Source: Rhodocyclaceae bacterium UBA2346
GTDB taxonomy: Bacteria > Pseudomonadota > Gammaproteobacteria > Burkholderiales > Rhodocyclaceae
Direction: 5' to 3'
NCBI GenBank assembly: GCA_002344625.1
Contig: DDUE01000056.1
Location: 5,139-69,138, forward strand
Length of the DNA: 64,000 nucleotides
Positions 46,370-56,043 of this stretch are shown piece after piece. The position numbers and the translations under genes are program-made. How positions within the stretch are numbered: position 1 is the first letter of the stretch; every line of letters starts with the position of its first letter. The notes under the pieces are model-generated. The model was not told where the DNA came from, did not search any database, and saw nothing but the letters and a program-made list of their open reading frames with translations.

Positions 46370-47902
46370 ATGAGCACCATTCGCCAGGAAGACTTCATTC
46401 AATCGGTTGCGGACGCCTTCCAGTTCATCAGTTACTACCACCCCCTTGATTACATCCAGGCCCTCGGCGCCGCCTGGGAGCGCGAAGAAAGCCCGGCGGC
46501 AAAGGACGCCATCGCGCAGATCCTGACCAATTCGCGCATGAGCGCCGAAGGGCACCGCCCGATCTGTCAGGACACCGGCATCGCCGTGGTATTCCTCAAG
46601 GTGGGGATGAACGTGCGCTGGGACGCCACGCTCAGCGTCCAGGAAATGGTCAACGAGGGCGTTCGGCGGGCCTACAACAACCCCGACAACAAGCTGCGCG
46701 CATCGGTGCTGCTCGATCCTTCCGGCAAGCGCCAGAACAGCAAGGACAATACGCCGGCCGTCGTGCACTACGAAGTCGTCGCGGGCGACCATCTCGAAGT
46801 CACCTGTGCGGCCAAGGGCGGCGGCTCGGAAAACAAGTCCAAGATGGTCATGCTCAATCCGTCCGACTCCATCGTCGACTGGGTCCTGAAGACCGTCCCC
46901 ACGATGGGCGCCGGCTGGTGTCCGCCCGGCATTCTCGGCATCGGTATCGGTGGCACGCCCGAGAAAGCCATGCTGCTCGCCAAGGAATCCCTGATGGCAC
47001 CGGTCGACATCCAGGCTTTGCGTGACAAGGCCGCGACCGGCGCCGAACTTACCCGGACCGAGTCCTTGCGGCTCGAACTGATGGACAAGGTCAATGCGCT
47101 CGGAATCGGCGCGCAGGGGCTCGGCGGACTCACGACCGTGCTCGACGTGAAGATCCTCGACTATCCGACCCATGCCGCCAGCCTGCCGATCGCGATGATT
47201 CCGAACTGTGCCGCGACGCGTCACGTGCATTTCGAGCTCGACGGCTCCGGACCCGCGACCCTCGCAACGCCGCGGCTGGAGGACTGGCCGGCGGTCACGT
47301 GGACGGCCGACACCAACGTGGCGACGCGGGTGAATCTCGATACGCTCACACGCGAGGAAGTCGCGGCATGGAAGCCGGGCCAGATCCTGCTGCTCAATGG
47401 CAAGATGCTCACCGGCCGCGATGCCGCGCACAAGCGTATTGCCGACATGCTCGCCAAAGGCGAGAAGCTGCCGGTGGACTTCACCAATCGGGTCATTTAT
47501 TACGTCGGCCCGGTCGATCCGGTGCGTGACGAAGTCGTCGGCCCCGCCGGTCCGACGACCGCGACACGCATGGACAAATTCACCCGCATGATGCTGGAAA
47601 AGACCGGGCTGATCTCGATGATCGGCAAATCGGAACGCGGCCCCGCCGCCATCGAGGCGATACGCGACAACAAGTCGGCTTACCTGATGGCGGTCGGCGG
47701 CGCGGCCTATCTGGTATCGAAGGCGATCAAGTCTGCGCGGGTGGTGGGATTCGAGGATCTGGGCATGGAAGCGATCTACGAATTCGATGTGCGGGACATG
47801 CCGGTCACCGTGGCGGTCGACTCGCACGGCACCAGCGTGCATGAAACCGGCCCCAAGGAATGGCAGGCGCGTATCGGCAAGATCCCCGTCGCTACGGTTT
47901 GA
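46370..47902 (+). CDS. fumA: Fumarate hydratase, class I (Fe-S)
   Basis: 510-residue class I fumarase of the TCA cycle, interconverting fumarate and malate. Cluster-binding cysteines are visible in GHRPICQDTGIAV, VTCAAKGGGSEN and IPNCAATRHVHFELDGSG. The C-terminal beta domain has PGQILLLNGKMLTGRDAAHKR and the end VAVDSHGTSVHETGP. Length matches FumA/FumB. GGAGA precedes the ATG at 46370 by about 7 bases. An AT-rich -10-like TAGAAT lies at 46329-46334 without a good -35. Confidence 0.96.
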   Translation: MSTIRQEDFIQSVADAFQFISYYHPLDYIQALGAAWEREESPAAKDAIAQILTNSRMSAEGHRPICQDTGIAVVFLKVGMNVRWDATLSVQEMVNEGVRRAYNNPDNKLRASVLLDPSGKRQNSKDNTPAVVHYEVVAGDHLEVTCAAKGGGSENKSKMVMLNPSDSIVDWVLKTVPTMGAGWCPPGILGIGIGGTPEKAMLLAKESLMAPVDIQALRDKAATGAELTRTESLRLELMDKVNALGIGAQGLGGLTTVLDVKILDYPTHAASLPIAMIPNCAATRHVHFELDGSGPATLATPRLEDWPAVTWTADTNVATRVNLDTLTREEVAAWKPGQILLLNGKMLTGRDAAHKRIADMLAKGEKLPVDFTNRVIYYVGPVDPVRDEVVGPAGPTTATRMDKFTRMMLEKTGLISMIGKSERGPAAIEAIRDNKSAYLMAVGGAAYLVSKAIKSARVVGFEDLGMEAIYEFDVRDMPVTVAVDSHGTSVHETGPKEWQARIGKIPVATV

Positions 47903-47981
47903 CGAGCTTGCGGCGCGCACCGGACCCCGGCTGTTTGCCGTCGCGCCGCAAACCGCCAGTGTCCGGCGCCGCCGTCTCGAT

Positions 47982-49949
47982 TCACTCGGCCGGCGCCTGC
48001 AGCAATCGCGCCGCCGCCCGCTCGGTAATCGACGAACGGTCTATCAGGCGGCACCGCCCCCGATTGGCGAGCGCGACGATCGCACGGCGGCTGACGGCCA
48101 AGCTTGCCGAACACGACGCATCCACCAGCAGAAAGACCCGCTTCTGGGGTCCGATCCACGACATGCACCCGGCGAAGCGGCTCCCGTCGGGCATCTCCAG
48201 CGACAGCCAGTTGCCCAGGGTTGCCGAAGCGGCAGGATGGGCGGCCCCCGTGATCACCGCGTAGCCGGGATGATGCAGCAGACCCAGCGGCCGCGTCCCG
48301 GACACCTCGGTCAACGCCGGTGCGACGGACGAGTCCACATGGCTGCCCCCCGGCAGCTGGCCGCTGCGCAACAGCGCAAACGTGTTCAGCACCGGCGCAA
48401 TCAGTCCAGTGCTCGCCTCAGCCCCAAGGCCCAGCAGCCCCAGCCCCCGTTTCAAGCCGACGACCAATTCGGTAGGTGCGCCGTTCTCCGCCGACGACGC
48501 CGCTACCCCGGCTGCATCGATCAAGAGGCGGGCAAGCTCGATCGCGCGGTGCGTGCTCTCGTGGTTTTCCCCGTGACTGTAGAGGGTTCGTGCGAGCACC
48601 TGTACCCACCAACGCTCCAGAAAGCCCTGGATCGCGGGCGCGGCGTGCACGCTAGTCAGTTCATCCACGATCGCCGAAGCCTTGACCAATGCGGTTTCGC
48701 GCCGCTCGGCCCGTTCGGCGCCGTCGATCGACTCCCGCACCAGCGCATTCTCGCGTCGTTTCAGGTCACTCATCAGGTGATCGAGCACCGCCTGGGCGCG
48801 GGTAAAGGCCTCCGCACCACTGGCCTCGGCGCGCTGCAGGCCACCGACGATGTCGCGCAGTTGTGCCAGCGTAGGATGCTCACGATCCTCCTGCGGCAGG
48901 GTGACGACGACCGCCGCGACATTGTCGAGCAGGATGCGGGCCGGATGCCCCGGGTCGGCAAGCAAGTGATCATCGGTCAGCGCCAGACGCAGGAACGGCA
49001 TCTGCAGCTGGGCGACGATCTCGCGCGCAACCGGCCCCAGGTCTTCGAAACGCGCGATTGCCGAGAACACCTGTTCGACCGCTTCGACCGCTGCCGCCGT
49101 CCCGGCGGGCAGTAGCGGCGCCAGCTCGCTCCCCGCGAACCGTGCCGCGCCAGCGTCGCTCGACGCCTGTCGCTGAGCCAACCAGCTCAACACCCGCTCG
49201 CGAATCGCCCCCGCGAGTTCCGGGTCGATCGCGACCGCATCCGGCGCAGCGCTCTGGCGCTTTTTGCGCAGACGTTCCTGCAGCGCCGCGAGTCCGCCCC
49301 CCGTGCCTTCCTGGGGGATCGGGCGAACCTGGCCGAACCCCGCCGCCGTCTCCTGCGGTCCACGCACCGCACTGCCGAACCCGAGCGGCCGCGGCGCGAC
49401 GCCGACTTCCTCGAACATCCGGATCAGCTCGGCGTACAGCGTTTGCAAACGCGTACCCAGCGCCGCAAGGCTGCGCTCCAGAAGCCTTTGCCGCTGTTCC
49501 GCATCGAGCCCCACCGCTTCGATCAATGCACGCAATGCCCTGGCGACCGCGTCGGGTCCGACCGGACACTGCTCGATCGGCATGTCCTTCTGGTCCAGCA
49601 ACACCAGGTAAAGCCGATGCAACACCCCGAGTTGCGGCATGCAGGCTTCGCGCAGCTTACGCACGAAAGTCGAGAGTTCGAGCGAAAACGACAGTTCGTC
49701 CTCGTGCACGAGACTGATACTGGACGCCGTGAGGCCGACCAAGGACTCGAATCCCTGCCGGTTCTTCAAGCCCGCAAATTCATCGTAGGTTTGCCCGGCA
49801 GCATGCCGAAACCGCTCGATCCACAACGGTTGATCGAGCCCGACATCCGCCGCATACGCCTCAAGCGCATCGAGGAATGCAGCCCTGCCCGCGTCGCGCA
49901 GACGCAGACTCATGACCCGGGGTTCCGTTTTCGAAGTCGATTCGCTCAA
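47982..49949 (-). CDS. DUF1631 family protein
   Basis: 655-residue cytoplasmic helical protein of the DUF1631 family. Blocks are LSFSLELSTFVRKLREACMP near the start region, then FLERWWVQVLARTLYSHGE in the middle and a C-terminal beta-rich part (about 540-640, LGNWLSLEMPDGSRFAGCMSWIGPQKRVFLLVD) that looks PilZ-like. No catalytic motif is evident. It begins with TTG 49949, one base after the HD-GYP stop, with GGAAGGA seven bases upstream. A link to c-di-GMP is inferred from that coupling. Confidence 0.8.
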   Translation of the reverse strand: MSESTSKTEPRVMSLRLRDAGRAAFLDALEAYAADVGLDQPLWIERFRHAAGQTYDEFAGLKNRQGFESLVGLTASSISLVHEDELSFSLELSTFVRKLREACMPQLGVLHRLYLVLLDQKDMPIEQCPVGPDAVARALRALIEAVGLDAEQRQRLLERSLAALGTRLQTLYAELIRMFEEVGVAPRPLGFGSAVRGPQETAAGFGQVRPIPQEGTGGGLAALQERLRKKRQSAAPDAVAIDPELAGAIRERVLSWLAQRQASSDAGAARFAGSELAPLLPAGTAAAVEAVEQVFSAIARFEDLGPVAREIVAQLQMPFLRLALTDDHLLADPGHPARILLDNVAAVVVTLPQEDREHPTLAQLRDIVGGLQRAEASGAEAFTRAQAVLDHLMSDLKRRENALVRESIDGAERAERRETALVKASAIVDELTSVHAAPAIQGFLERWWVQVLARTLYSHGENHESTHRAIELARLLIDAAGVAASSAENGAPTELVVGLKRGLGLLGLGAEASTGLIAPVLNTFALLRSGQLPGGSHVDSSVAPALTEVSGTRPLGLLHHPGYAVITGAAHPAASATLGNWLSLEMPDGSRFAGCMSWIGPQKRVFLLVDASCSASLAVSRRAIVALANRGRCRLIDRSSITERAAARLLQAPAE

Positions 49950-49950
49950 T

Positions 49951-51021
49951 CTAGCTTCCTTCCCGCCGCTCGAACCGGCGCATCGTTTCGACGATTCGCA
50001 ACCGGGCCGATTTCATTGCCGAGACACAGTCGCGATCCAGCTTCTCTCCGGCCAGGCCGGACAAATGCTCGTAGGCGTCATCGACCCTCCATGGACGCTT
50101 GTAGGGGCGATAGTGCGTGAGCGCATCGAAAATATCGGCCGTGGTCACCATGCGGGCGACAAGCGGGATCTCGTGGCCGCCCAGCCCGTTGGGGTAGCCG
50201 CTGCCATCGAGATACTCGTGATGGAAATCGACCGCCGCCTGCAGTGTTTCGACACCCGGGGCGTCGTGGAGCTGCAACTCGTCGAGCATGCGCCGCACGA
50301 GCGCGGCCCCCTTCTCCACATGCGCCTTCATCACTTCCCATTCCGTGGCCTCGAACCGGCCCGGCTTCAGCAAGACGTAGTCCGGCACCGCCACCTTGCC
50401 GATGTCATGCAATGCGCCGAATACCGCGACCTCGTCGGCAAAACCGGGCATGAAACCGTGCGCGCGGTTCATCTCGGAGGCAAGAACATGCAGAAACGCC
50501 CCCATCCGGAGTTGATGTTCGCCGGTGATCGGATCGCGGGCATGAATGAACTCGTTGGAAAATCTGACCGCATTGACCAGATTGGCCGTGGACTGGATCG
50601 AATGTCCGAGCAGAGCGGCAAGAATCGGCCCCCAGCTGCGCAGCTGGACGATGCAAGCGGCATCGGCGCGCCAACCCCGCTCGACATCGATGACCAGGTA
50701 GCCGTGAACGACCGAATTGCGCCGTACCGACAAGACCATAAGCGGCTCCGAATGTGCCCCCGGAAGCCACTGCATGGCCGGATCGTTCCGATCGACAAAC
50801 GACGCCTCCGGCATGGCCCTGAGATGTGCGAGACACGTGTTAGCCGCAACCGATACCACTGCGGGCGGACAGACGAGCACCTGTCCGTCACTGTCCGCCC
50901 AGCGCGACAGCACCGTTCCTTCGGCATTGCTCAGGAACACGCCGAGCCGCGCAATCTGCGGCAACGCAATGCGCAAGCGGCTCAGCAGTGGCAAAAGAAT
51001 GGCCGGCACCGCCCCTGCCAT
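49951..51021 (-). CDS. HD-GYP domain phosphodiesterase
   Basis: 356-residue protein with an N-terminal GAF-like sensor region (about 20-150) and a C-terminal HD-GYP domain (about 155-345). Catalytic motifs are HDIGKVAVPD and HHEYLDGSGYP, which carries the HD-GYP signature in the form DGSGYP. It should hydrolyse c-di-GMP. ATG 51021 is preferred since GAGG lies six bases upstream; a TTG at 51147 would add 42 poorly structured residues. It is coupled to the DUF1631 gene downstream. Confidence 0.88.
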   Translation of the reverse strand: MAGAVPAILLPLLSRLRIALPQIARLGVFLSNAEGTVLSRWADSDGQVLVCPPAVVSVAANTCLAHLRAMPEASFVDRNDPAMQWLPGAHSEPLMVLSVRRNSVVHGYLVIDVERGWRADAACIVQLRSWGPILAALLGHSIQSTANLVNAVRFSNEFIHARDPITGEHQLRMGAFLHVLASEMNRAHGFMPGFADEVAVFGALHDIGKVAVPDYVLLKPGRFEATEWEVMKAHVEKGAALVRRMLDELQLHDAPGVETLQAAVDFHHEYLDGSGYPNGLGGHEIPLVARMVTTADIFDALTHYRPYKRPWRVDDAYEHLSGLAGEKLDRDCVSAMKSARLRIVETMRRFERREGS

Positions 51022-51351
51022 GAAGGCCTCGCCTGCATCCGGGGGGTACCAGCGCACCGCCCCACCACCAGATGTATTCGTAGCCAACGGGATTGCCCTT
51101 CGATTGGTTTGGCCTGTCCCGCTCGGCAGCACCCGTGCTGCAGGCAAAGCGGTCTAGGTGCCCAATCTTGCGCCCACTTTGGGCAAAGTGGCAAGACCGC
51201 CGCACCGGTTCTGTAGCGAAACCTGTTTAAAAGTACGCGCCTATCGCAACTATCTCGATTAAGCCGCAAGTACACCGTGCGGGCAAACCGGCCGAAACGC
51301 GCGTTCAAGTTTCGCAAATCTCTCGCTGAGTTCGGCTATAATCCGCCCGGC
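51022..51351. other. Divergent intergenic region between the HD-GYP gene and tRNA-Thr
   Basis: 330 bases with no gene I can support. The right end holds a consensus -10 box TATAAT (51337-51342), ten bases before tRNA-Thr; the -35 is unclear (TTCGCA at 51311-51316 is too far). The left part may encode an N-terminal extension of the HD-GYP protein if a TTG is used. Confidence 0.5.
51337..51342 (+). promoter_or_regulatory. -10 box of the tRNA-Thr promoter
   Basis: Consensus TATAAT ten bases before the mature 5' end of tRNA-Thr, with a G/C-rich discriminator (CCGCCCGGC) as in stringently controlled stable-RNA promoters. Confidence 0.6.
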
Positions 51352-51427
51352 GCCGGCATAGCTCAGTTGGTAGAGCAACCGCCTTGTAAGCGGTAGGTCA
51401 TCTGTTCGAGTCAGATTGTCGGCACCA
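51352..51427 (+). tRNA. tRNA-Thr(TGT)
   Basis: 76 bases including encoded CCA. The acceptor arm pairs GCCGGCA with TGTCGGC (one G-U); the anticodon arm is ACCGC-CTTGTAA-GCGGT with anticodon TGT at 51385-51387; the T arm reads ATCTG-TTCGAGT-CAGAT. No Tyr, Gly or tuf genes follow, unlike the common thrT-tyrU-glyT-tuf cluster. Confidence 0.96.
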
Positions 51428-51517
51428 CCGAAGCGAAGACTCCGGCAAGTTCAGACGGCCGCCCCCCGGTACGGCACCCTGCCGCAAGACGTATTCGACC
51501 GACGGGGCGATGTGACG

Positions 51518-51955
51518 CTAGATCCGGACTGCCGACACCGCCGCCCGCAGCGCCAGCAGATAACTGTCGACGCCGAATCCGCAAATCTGCCCCTTCACGA
51601 TCTCGCCGAAAACCGACACGTGCCGAAACGGCTCGCGCGCATGGATGTTGGACATGTGTACTTCGACGATCGGGCAGGTCAGAATCGCCAGCGCATCGCG
51701 AATACCATAGCTGTAGTGCGTCCAGGCACCTGCGTTGATCAGCACCGCGTCGACGCGGTCCTCGAATCCCTGGTGGATACGCTCGCACATCTCGCCTTCG
51801 CAGTTGGTCTGGAAGCTCTCGACCACCACCCCCAGTTCGGCCCCCAGTGCCTGCAGGCGACCATCGATCTCGGCCAGTGTGAGGGTTCCATACTGGGCCG
51901 GATCGCGCTTTCCGAACATGTTGTGATTGATGCCGTGCAGCATGAGTATCTTCAT
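51518..51955 (-). CDS. aroQ: Type II 3-dehydroquinate dehydratase
   Basis: 145-residue enzyme of the shikimate pathway (or quinate breakdown). The start is MKILMLHGINHNMFGKRDP where classical AroQ has LHGPNLN; the active-site Arg and Tyr (KRDPAQYG), INAGAWTHYSYGIRDAL, and HMSNIHAREPFRHVS are all in place. Substitutions at the Pro and Leu of the first loop and in the NPGAYTH block mark a diverged AroQ subgroup, so a second, classical AroQ may exist elsewhere in the genome. The ATG at 51955 begins the homology. Confidence 0.87.
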   Translation of the reverse strand: MKILMLHGINHNMFGKRDPAQYGTLTLAEIDGRLQALGAELGVVVESFQTNCEGEMCERIHQGFEDRVDAVLINAGAWTHYSYGIRDALAILTCPIVEVHMSNIHAREPFRHVSVFGEIVKGQICGFGVDSYLLALRAAVSAVRI

Positions 51956-52138
51956 CTTTGATCCCAATGTCGTTAATTCACCGCCGGCGCGGACCCGGCT
52001 CCGATGCCCCACACCCATGCGAGCGCCGGCCTGCCGCCCTTCACACTTCATTCTATCGGGGCAGCGCGAGACTGGGTAACCGTCTGGCCACCCGACCCAA
52101 ACCTTTCGCGGCTGCGGCATTAACGGCCAGCCAATGAA

Positions 52139-52160
52139 AACGGCACCCGAAGGTGCCGTT
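52139..52160 (-). terminator. Intrinsic terminator of actP
   Basis: On the minus strand: AACGGCACC, loop TTCG, GGTGCCGTT followed by TTCATTGG. The stem is 9 bp and perfect with a stable C(UUCG)G loop, and a short T-run follows. It lies 45 bases after the actP stop. Confidence 0.85.
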
Positions 52161-52204
52161 CGTCCGCGAAAGGACTCATTCAGAACTCAAGTCCGGACAT
52201 CCGC

Positions 52205-53875
52205 TCAGTGCGCACTCGCCGAAGCTGCGCCGATACCGGTTTGCGAACGCACGTACTGATCGTCGAAGCCGGCCTTGTCGGTCTTTGCCCGGGCGCTCTT
52301 GTCGGTCACCGAGAACAGCCAAGTGAAGAAGAACGCGAGCGGCATCGAGAACAACGCGGGCTGCTCGTACGGGAAGATCGCCTTCGGATTGCCCAGCACG
52401 ACCACCCAGACCGCGTTCGACAGCACCACGAAGCTGACCGCCGACACCAGCCCGATCAGGCCGCCGAGCAGCGCGCCGCGCGTGGTCAGACCCCTCCAGT
52501 ACATCGACAGGATCAGCACCGGGAAGTTGGTCGAAGCGGCGATCCCGAAGGTGAGGCCCACCAGGAACGCGACGTTTTGCTTCTCGAACATGATCCCGAG
52601 CAGCACCGCCACCACGCCGAGCGCAATCGTGGCAATACGCGTGACGCGCATTTCCTCGACGTCCGTTGCGGTCCCCTTGCGAATGACCCGCGCATAGATG
52701 TCGTGCGCGATCGCCGACGCGCCGGCAAGCGCCAGACCCGACACCACGGCGAGGATGGTCGCGAACGCCACCGCCGACATGAAGCCGAGGAACAGGTTGC
52801 CGCCCACCGCCTTGGAAAGATGCATCACCGGCATGTTGCCGCCACCAATGAGCTTGCCGGCGAGATTGCCACCCTCGTAGTACTCGGGGTTGGTGCCGAC
52901 GATGACGATCGCGGCCAGCCCCAGGGTGCACACCACCAGGAAGAAGTAGCCGATGCAGCCGCTCGCCACGAAGACGCTCTTGCGCGCCTCCTTGGCGTTG
53001 GGCACGGTGAAGAAACGCATCATGATGTGAGGCAATCCGGCGGTGCCGAACACCAGGCCCAGCGACAGCGATACCGCGGTCACCGGATCGGCCAGCAGCG
53101 AACCCGGGCCCATGATCGCGATACCGTCGGCATGCGCCTCGACCGCCTTCTGCGCCATCGTTTCGAGGCTGAAGCCGAAGTGGCTCAGCGACATGATCAG
53201 CAGCACGGTGCCGCCGAAGAGCATCAGGCACGCCTTGATGATCTGTACCCATGTCGTCGCGATCATGCCGCCGAAGGTCACGTAGATCACCATCAGCACC
53301 CCGACCAGGATCACCGCGGTCGAGTAATCAAGGCCGAACAGCAGCTTGATGAGCTGGCCGGCGCCGACCATCTGCACGATCAGGTAGAAGCACACCACGG
53401 TCAGCGAGCCGAACGCCGCAAACGTGCGGATGGTGCTCTGCTCGAGCCGGTACGAGGCGATGTCGGCGAACGTGAACTTGCCCAGGTTGCGCAGACGTTC
53501 GGCCATCAGGAACAGAATCACCGGCCAGCCGACGAAAAAGCCGATGGCGAAGATGAATCCGTCCAGGCCCTTGGCGAAGGTCATCGCCGACAAGCCCAGC
53601 AGGGTCGCCGCCGACATATAGTCACCGGCGATCGCGAGACCGTTCTGGAAGCCGGTGATGCCGCCGCCCGCGGTGTAGAAGTCGGAGGTGGACTTGGTGC
53701 GGCTCGCGGCCCAATAGGTGATGCCCATCGTGGCCACGACGAACACCAGGAACATCGCGATCGCGGTCATGTTGACCGGCTGCTTCTGCGCCACGCCGAC
53801 CGCGTCGGCCGCGACCACGGCACCGCCGGCCACCAGGAACAGTACGCACAAAAGCGCATGACGAAGTCCGGTCAT
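52205..53875 (-). CDS. actP: Acetate permease ActP
   Basis: 556-residue SSS-family cation/acetate symporter. An N-terminal signal-like segment is followed by about 13 helices. Family blocks: [58 protein letters not shown] and [22 protein letters not shown]. It imports acetate and other short acids for Acs. It starts in an ATGA overlap with the DUF485 gene, as in E. coli yjcH-actP, although acs is 6 kb away rather than adjacent. Confidence 0.96.
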   Translation of the reverse strand: MTGLRHALLCVLFLVAGGAVVAADAVGVAQKQPVNMTAIAMFLVFVVATMGITYWAASRTKSTSDFYTAGGGITGFQNGLAIAGDYMSAATLLGLSAMTFAKGLDGFIFAIGFFVGWPVILFLMAERLRNLGKFTFADIASYRLEQSTIRTFAAFGSLTVVCFYLIVQMVGAGQLIKLLFGLDYSTAVILVGVLMVIYVTFGGMIATTWVQIIKACLMLFGGTVLLIMSLSHFGFSLETMAQKAVEAHADGIAIMGPGSLLADPVTAVSLSLGLVFGTAGLPHIMMRFFTVPNAKEARKSVFVASGCIGYFFLVVCTLGLAAIVIVGTNPEYYEGGNLAGKLIGGGNMPVMHLSKAVGGNLFLGFMSAVAFATILAVVSGLALAGASAIAHDIYARVIRKGTATDVEEMRVTRIATIALGVVAVLLGIMFEKQNVAFLVGLTFGIAASTNFPVLILSMYWRGLTTRGALLGGLIGLVSAVSFVVLSNAVWVVVLGNPKAIFPYEQPALFSMPLAFFFTWLFSVTDKSARAKTDKAGFDDQYVRSQTGIGAASASAH

Positions 53876-54183
53876 TTGTAGGCCTCCTCGATGATTTCGT
53901 TCTGCAGTTCATCGAATTCGCCATTCGAACGGCTGACGTACCAGCCGGTGAGGAGCCACGAACCGATGATGATGAAGGCACCGACCGGCACGCCCACGGT
54001 CAATGTGCTACCGCCCGAGATCGGCACGCGCAACACGTCGGGAGCGAACGCGACGATCATCATCAACGCGTAATAGGTCACCAGCACCATCGCGGTGAGC
54101 AGCATCGCAAAACGGCTCCGCTTGTGCTCGAGTTCGGCGAAGCGTGGATTCGCCCTCACCTTCTTGTAGATATCCGCTGACAT
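53872..54183 (-). CDS. yjcH: DUF485 membrane protein (YjcH-like)
   Basis: 103-residue protein with two membrane helices (about 27-48 and 65-86). [19 protein letters not shown] is the DUF485 signature. It is the usual small partner of ActP and overlaps it by four bases, so the two are translationally coupled. A direct role in transport is assumed, not shown. Confidence 0.92.
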   Translation of the reverse strand: MSADIYKKVRANPRFAELEHKRSRFAMLLTAMVLVTYYALMMIVAFAPDVLRVPISGGSTLTVGVPVGAFIIIGSWLLTGWYVSRSNGEFDELQNEIIEEAYK

Positions 54184-54266
54184 TGTTCAAGTCCTTGAAA
54201 CGTGGTTGAAAATAACTCGCTATCGAGATGCCGGAACGATCGCCGCCCGCCCCGGCGGAGGTGTTG

Positions 54267-55898
54267 CTACATGTTCGGGTAATTCGGGCCGCCACCTCCC
54301 TCGGGCACTGCCCAGTCGATGTTCTGGGTCGGATCCTTGATGTCACAGGTCTTGCAGTGCAGGCAGTTCTGCGCGTTGATCTGCATGCGCGGGCCGCTCG
54401 GCTCCTCGACGATCTCATAGACGCCGGCCGGGCAATAGCGGGTTTCCGGTGCGTCGTAGAGTGCCAGATTGACGCCGACAGGCACCGCCGCATCCTTGAG
54501 GCGCAAATGACAAGGCTGCTCCTCGACATGGTTGGTGGCCGAGATGAAGACCGACGACAGGCGATCGAAGCTGATCTTGCCATCCGGCTTCGGATACACG
54601 ATCGGCGCCACCTCCGAGGCCTTGCGCAACTGCGTATGGTCGGGGTGGTGATGAAAGGTCCACGGTGCCTTGCCACGCAGCACATAGGTGTCGAGTGCAC
54701 TGTAGACGAGCCCGCCCCACAGTCCGCGCTGGAACGAGGGCCGGATGTTGCGAACCTGATGGAGTTCGTTCCAGAGCCAGGTCTGCTTGAGCCGCTCGGG
54801 GTAATCGGTCACTTCACGGCCGGGCGCATCGGACTGCGACAGGTCGTCGAACAAGGCCTCGGCCGCGACGATGCCCGACTTCATCGCCATGTGGGTACCC
54901 TTGATCTTGGGCACATTCAGGAAGCCCGCGGTGTCGCCGATCAGGATGCCCCCCGGGAAGCTCAGCTTGGGCACCGACTGGTAACCGCCTTCGGACAACG
55001 CACGGGCGCCGTACGAGATCCGTCGTCCCCCCTCGAACGTCGGCCGGATGGCCGGATGGGTCTTGAAGCGCTGAAACTCCTCGTAGGGCGACAGGTGCGG
55101 GTTGGAATAGTCGAGCCCGACGACGAAACCGACCGCGACCAGATTGTCTTCCAGGTGATACAGGAACGACCCCCCGTAGGTATCCGACTGCAGCGGCCAA
55201 CCGATGGTATGCAGGGTCAGCCCGGGTTGATGAACCGCCGGATCGACTTCCCACAACTCCTTGATGCCCAGACCATAGGTCTGCGGATCGACACCGGCAC
55301 GCAGGTCGAAACGCGTGCTCAGACTCTTGGTGAGCGAACCGCGGCAACCTTCGGAGAACACCGTCTGGCGTGCATGCAGCTCGATCCCGGGCTGGTAGTT
55401 GGGGCCGTGCTCGCCGTTGCGCTCCACGCCCATGTCGCCCGTGGCGACGCCGCGCACCGAGCCGTCTTCATGATAGAGCACCTCGGAAGCGGCAAACCCC
55501 GGATAGATCTCGACCCCGAGCGCCTCGGCCTGCTCACCCAGCCAGCGCACCACATTGCCGAGGCTGACGATGTAGTTGCCTTCGTTGTGCATTTGCGGCG
55601 GTGTCGGCAGCTTGATCGACTTGCCTGCTGTCAGATACATGAACCGGTCTTCGCGCACGGCGGTGTTGAGCGGTGCGCCGCGCTCGCGCCAGTCCGGAAA
55701 GAGTTCTTCGAGCGAGCGCGGTTCGATCACCGCGCCCGAGAGAATGTGCGCCCCGACCTCGGAGCCCTTTTCGACCACACATACCGAAATCTCGCTACCC
55801 GCCTTTTCGGCGAGCTGCTTGAGCCGGATCGCCGTGGTGAGCCCCGAAGGGCCCGCCCCGACGATCACGACATCGTACTCCATCGCTTCACGCGTCAT
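54267..55898 (-). CDS. Electron transfer flavoprotein-ubiquinone oxidoreductase
   Basis: 543-residue membrane-associated flavoprotein that passes electrons from reduced ETF to quinone. FAD site: [20 protein letters not shown]. The C-terminal 4Fe-4S domain has CPAGVYEI, then [20 protein letters not shown] and ends [12 protein letters not shown] 55898 has AGGAG seven bases upstream and begins the homology. It lies downstream of the acyl-CoA dehydrogenase gene on the same strand, which fits a shared electron route. Confidence 0.96.
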   Translation of the reverse strand: MTREAMEYDVVIVGAGPSGLTTAIRLKQLAEKAGSEISVCVVEKGSEVGAHILSGAVIEPRSLEELFPDWRERGAPLNTAVREDRFMYLTAGKSIKLPTPPQMHNEGNYIVSLGNVVRWLGEQAEALGVEIYPGFAASEVLYHEDGSVRGVATGDMGVERNGEHGPNYQPGIELHARQTVFSEGCRGSLTKSLSTRFDLRAGVDPQTYGLGIKELWEVDPAVHQPGLTLHTIGWPLQSDTYGGSFLYHLEDNLVAVGFVVGLDYSNPHLSPYEEFQRFKTHPAIRPTFEGGRRISYGARALSEGGYQSVPKLSFPGGILIGDTAGFLNVPKIKGTHMAMKSGIVAAEALFDDLSQSDAPGREVTDYPERLKQTWLWNELHQVRNIRPSFQRGLWGGLVYSALDTYVLRGKAPWTFHHHPDHTQLRKASEVAPIVYPKPDGKISFDRLSSVFISATNHVEEQPCHLRLKDAAVPVGVNLALYDAPETRYCPAGVYEIVEEPSGPRMQINAQNCLHCKTCDIKDPTQNIDWAVPEGGGGPNYPNM

Positions 55899-56043
55899 TC
55901 TTGTCTCCTGGCTTTTGTTCGTGCGAGCCACCATGCCGATATCGGCGGGCGGCCGGCACGATCGGGTCGAGCGCAACCCGGTCGGGCGCCCCCGCCGGGG
56001 GCATCCTACCGGGAATCCGCGGAGCGCCCACCCAGGTCTCTTG

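Noticed and set aside
52208-53881. A 557-codon open frame opposite actP
   Set aside because: Antisense shadow of a clear SSS permease; rich in His, Arg and Gln, with no membrane or domain pattern.
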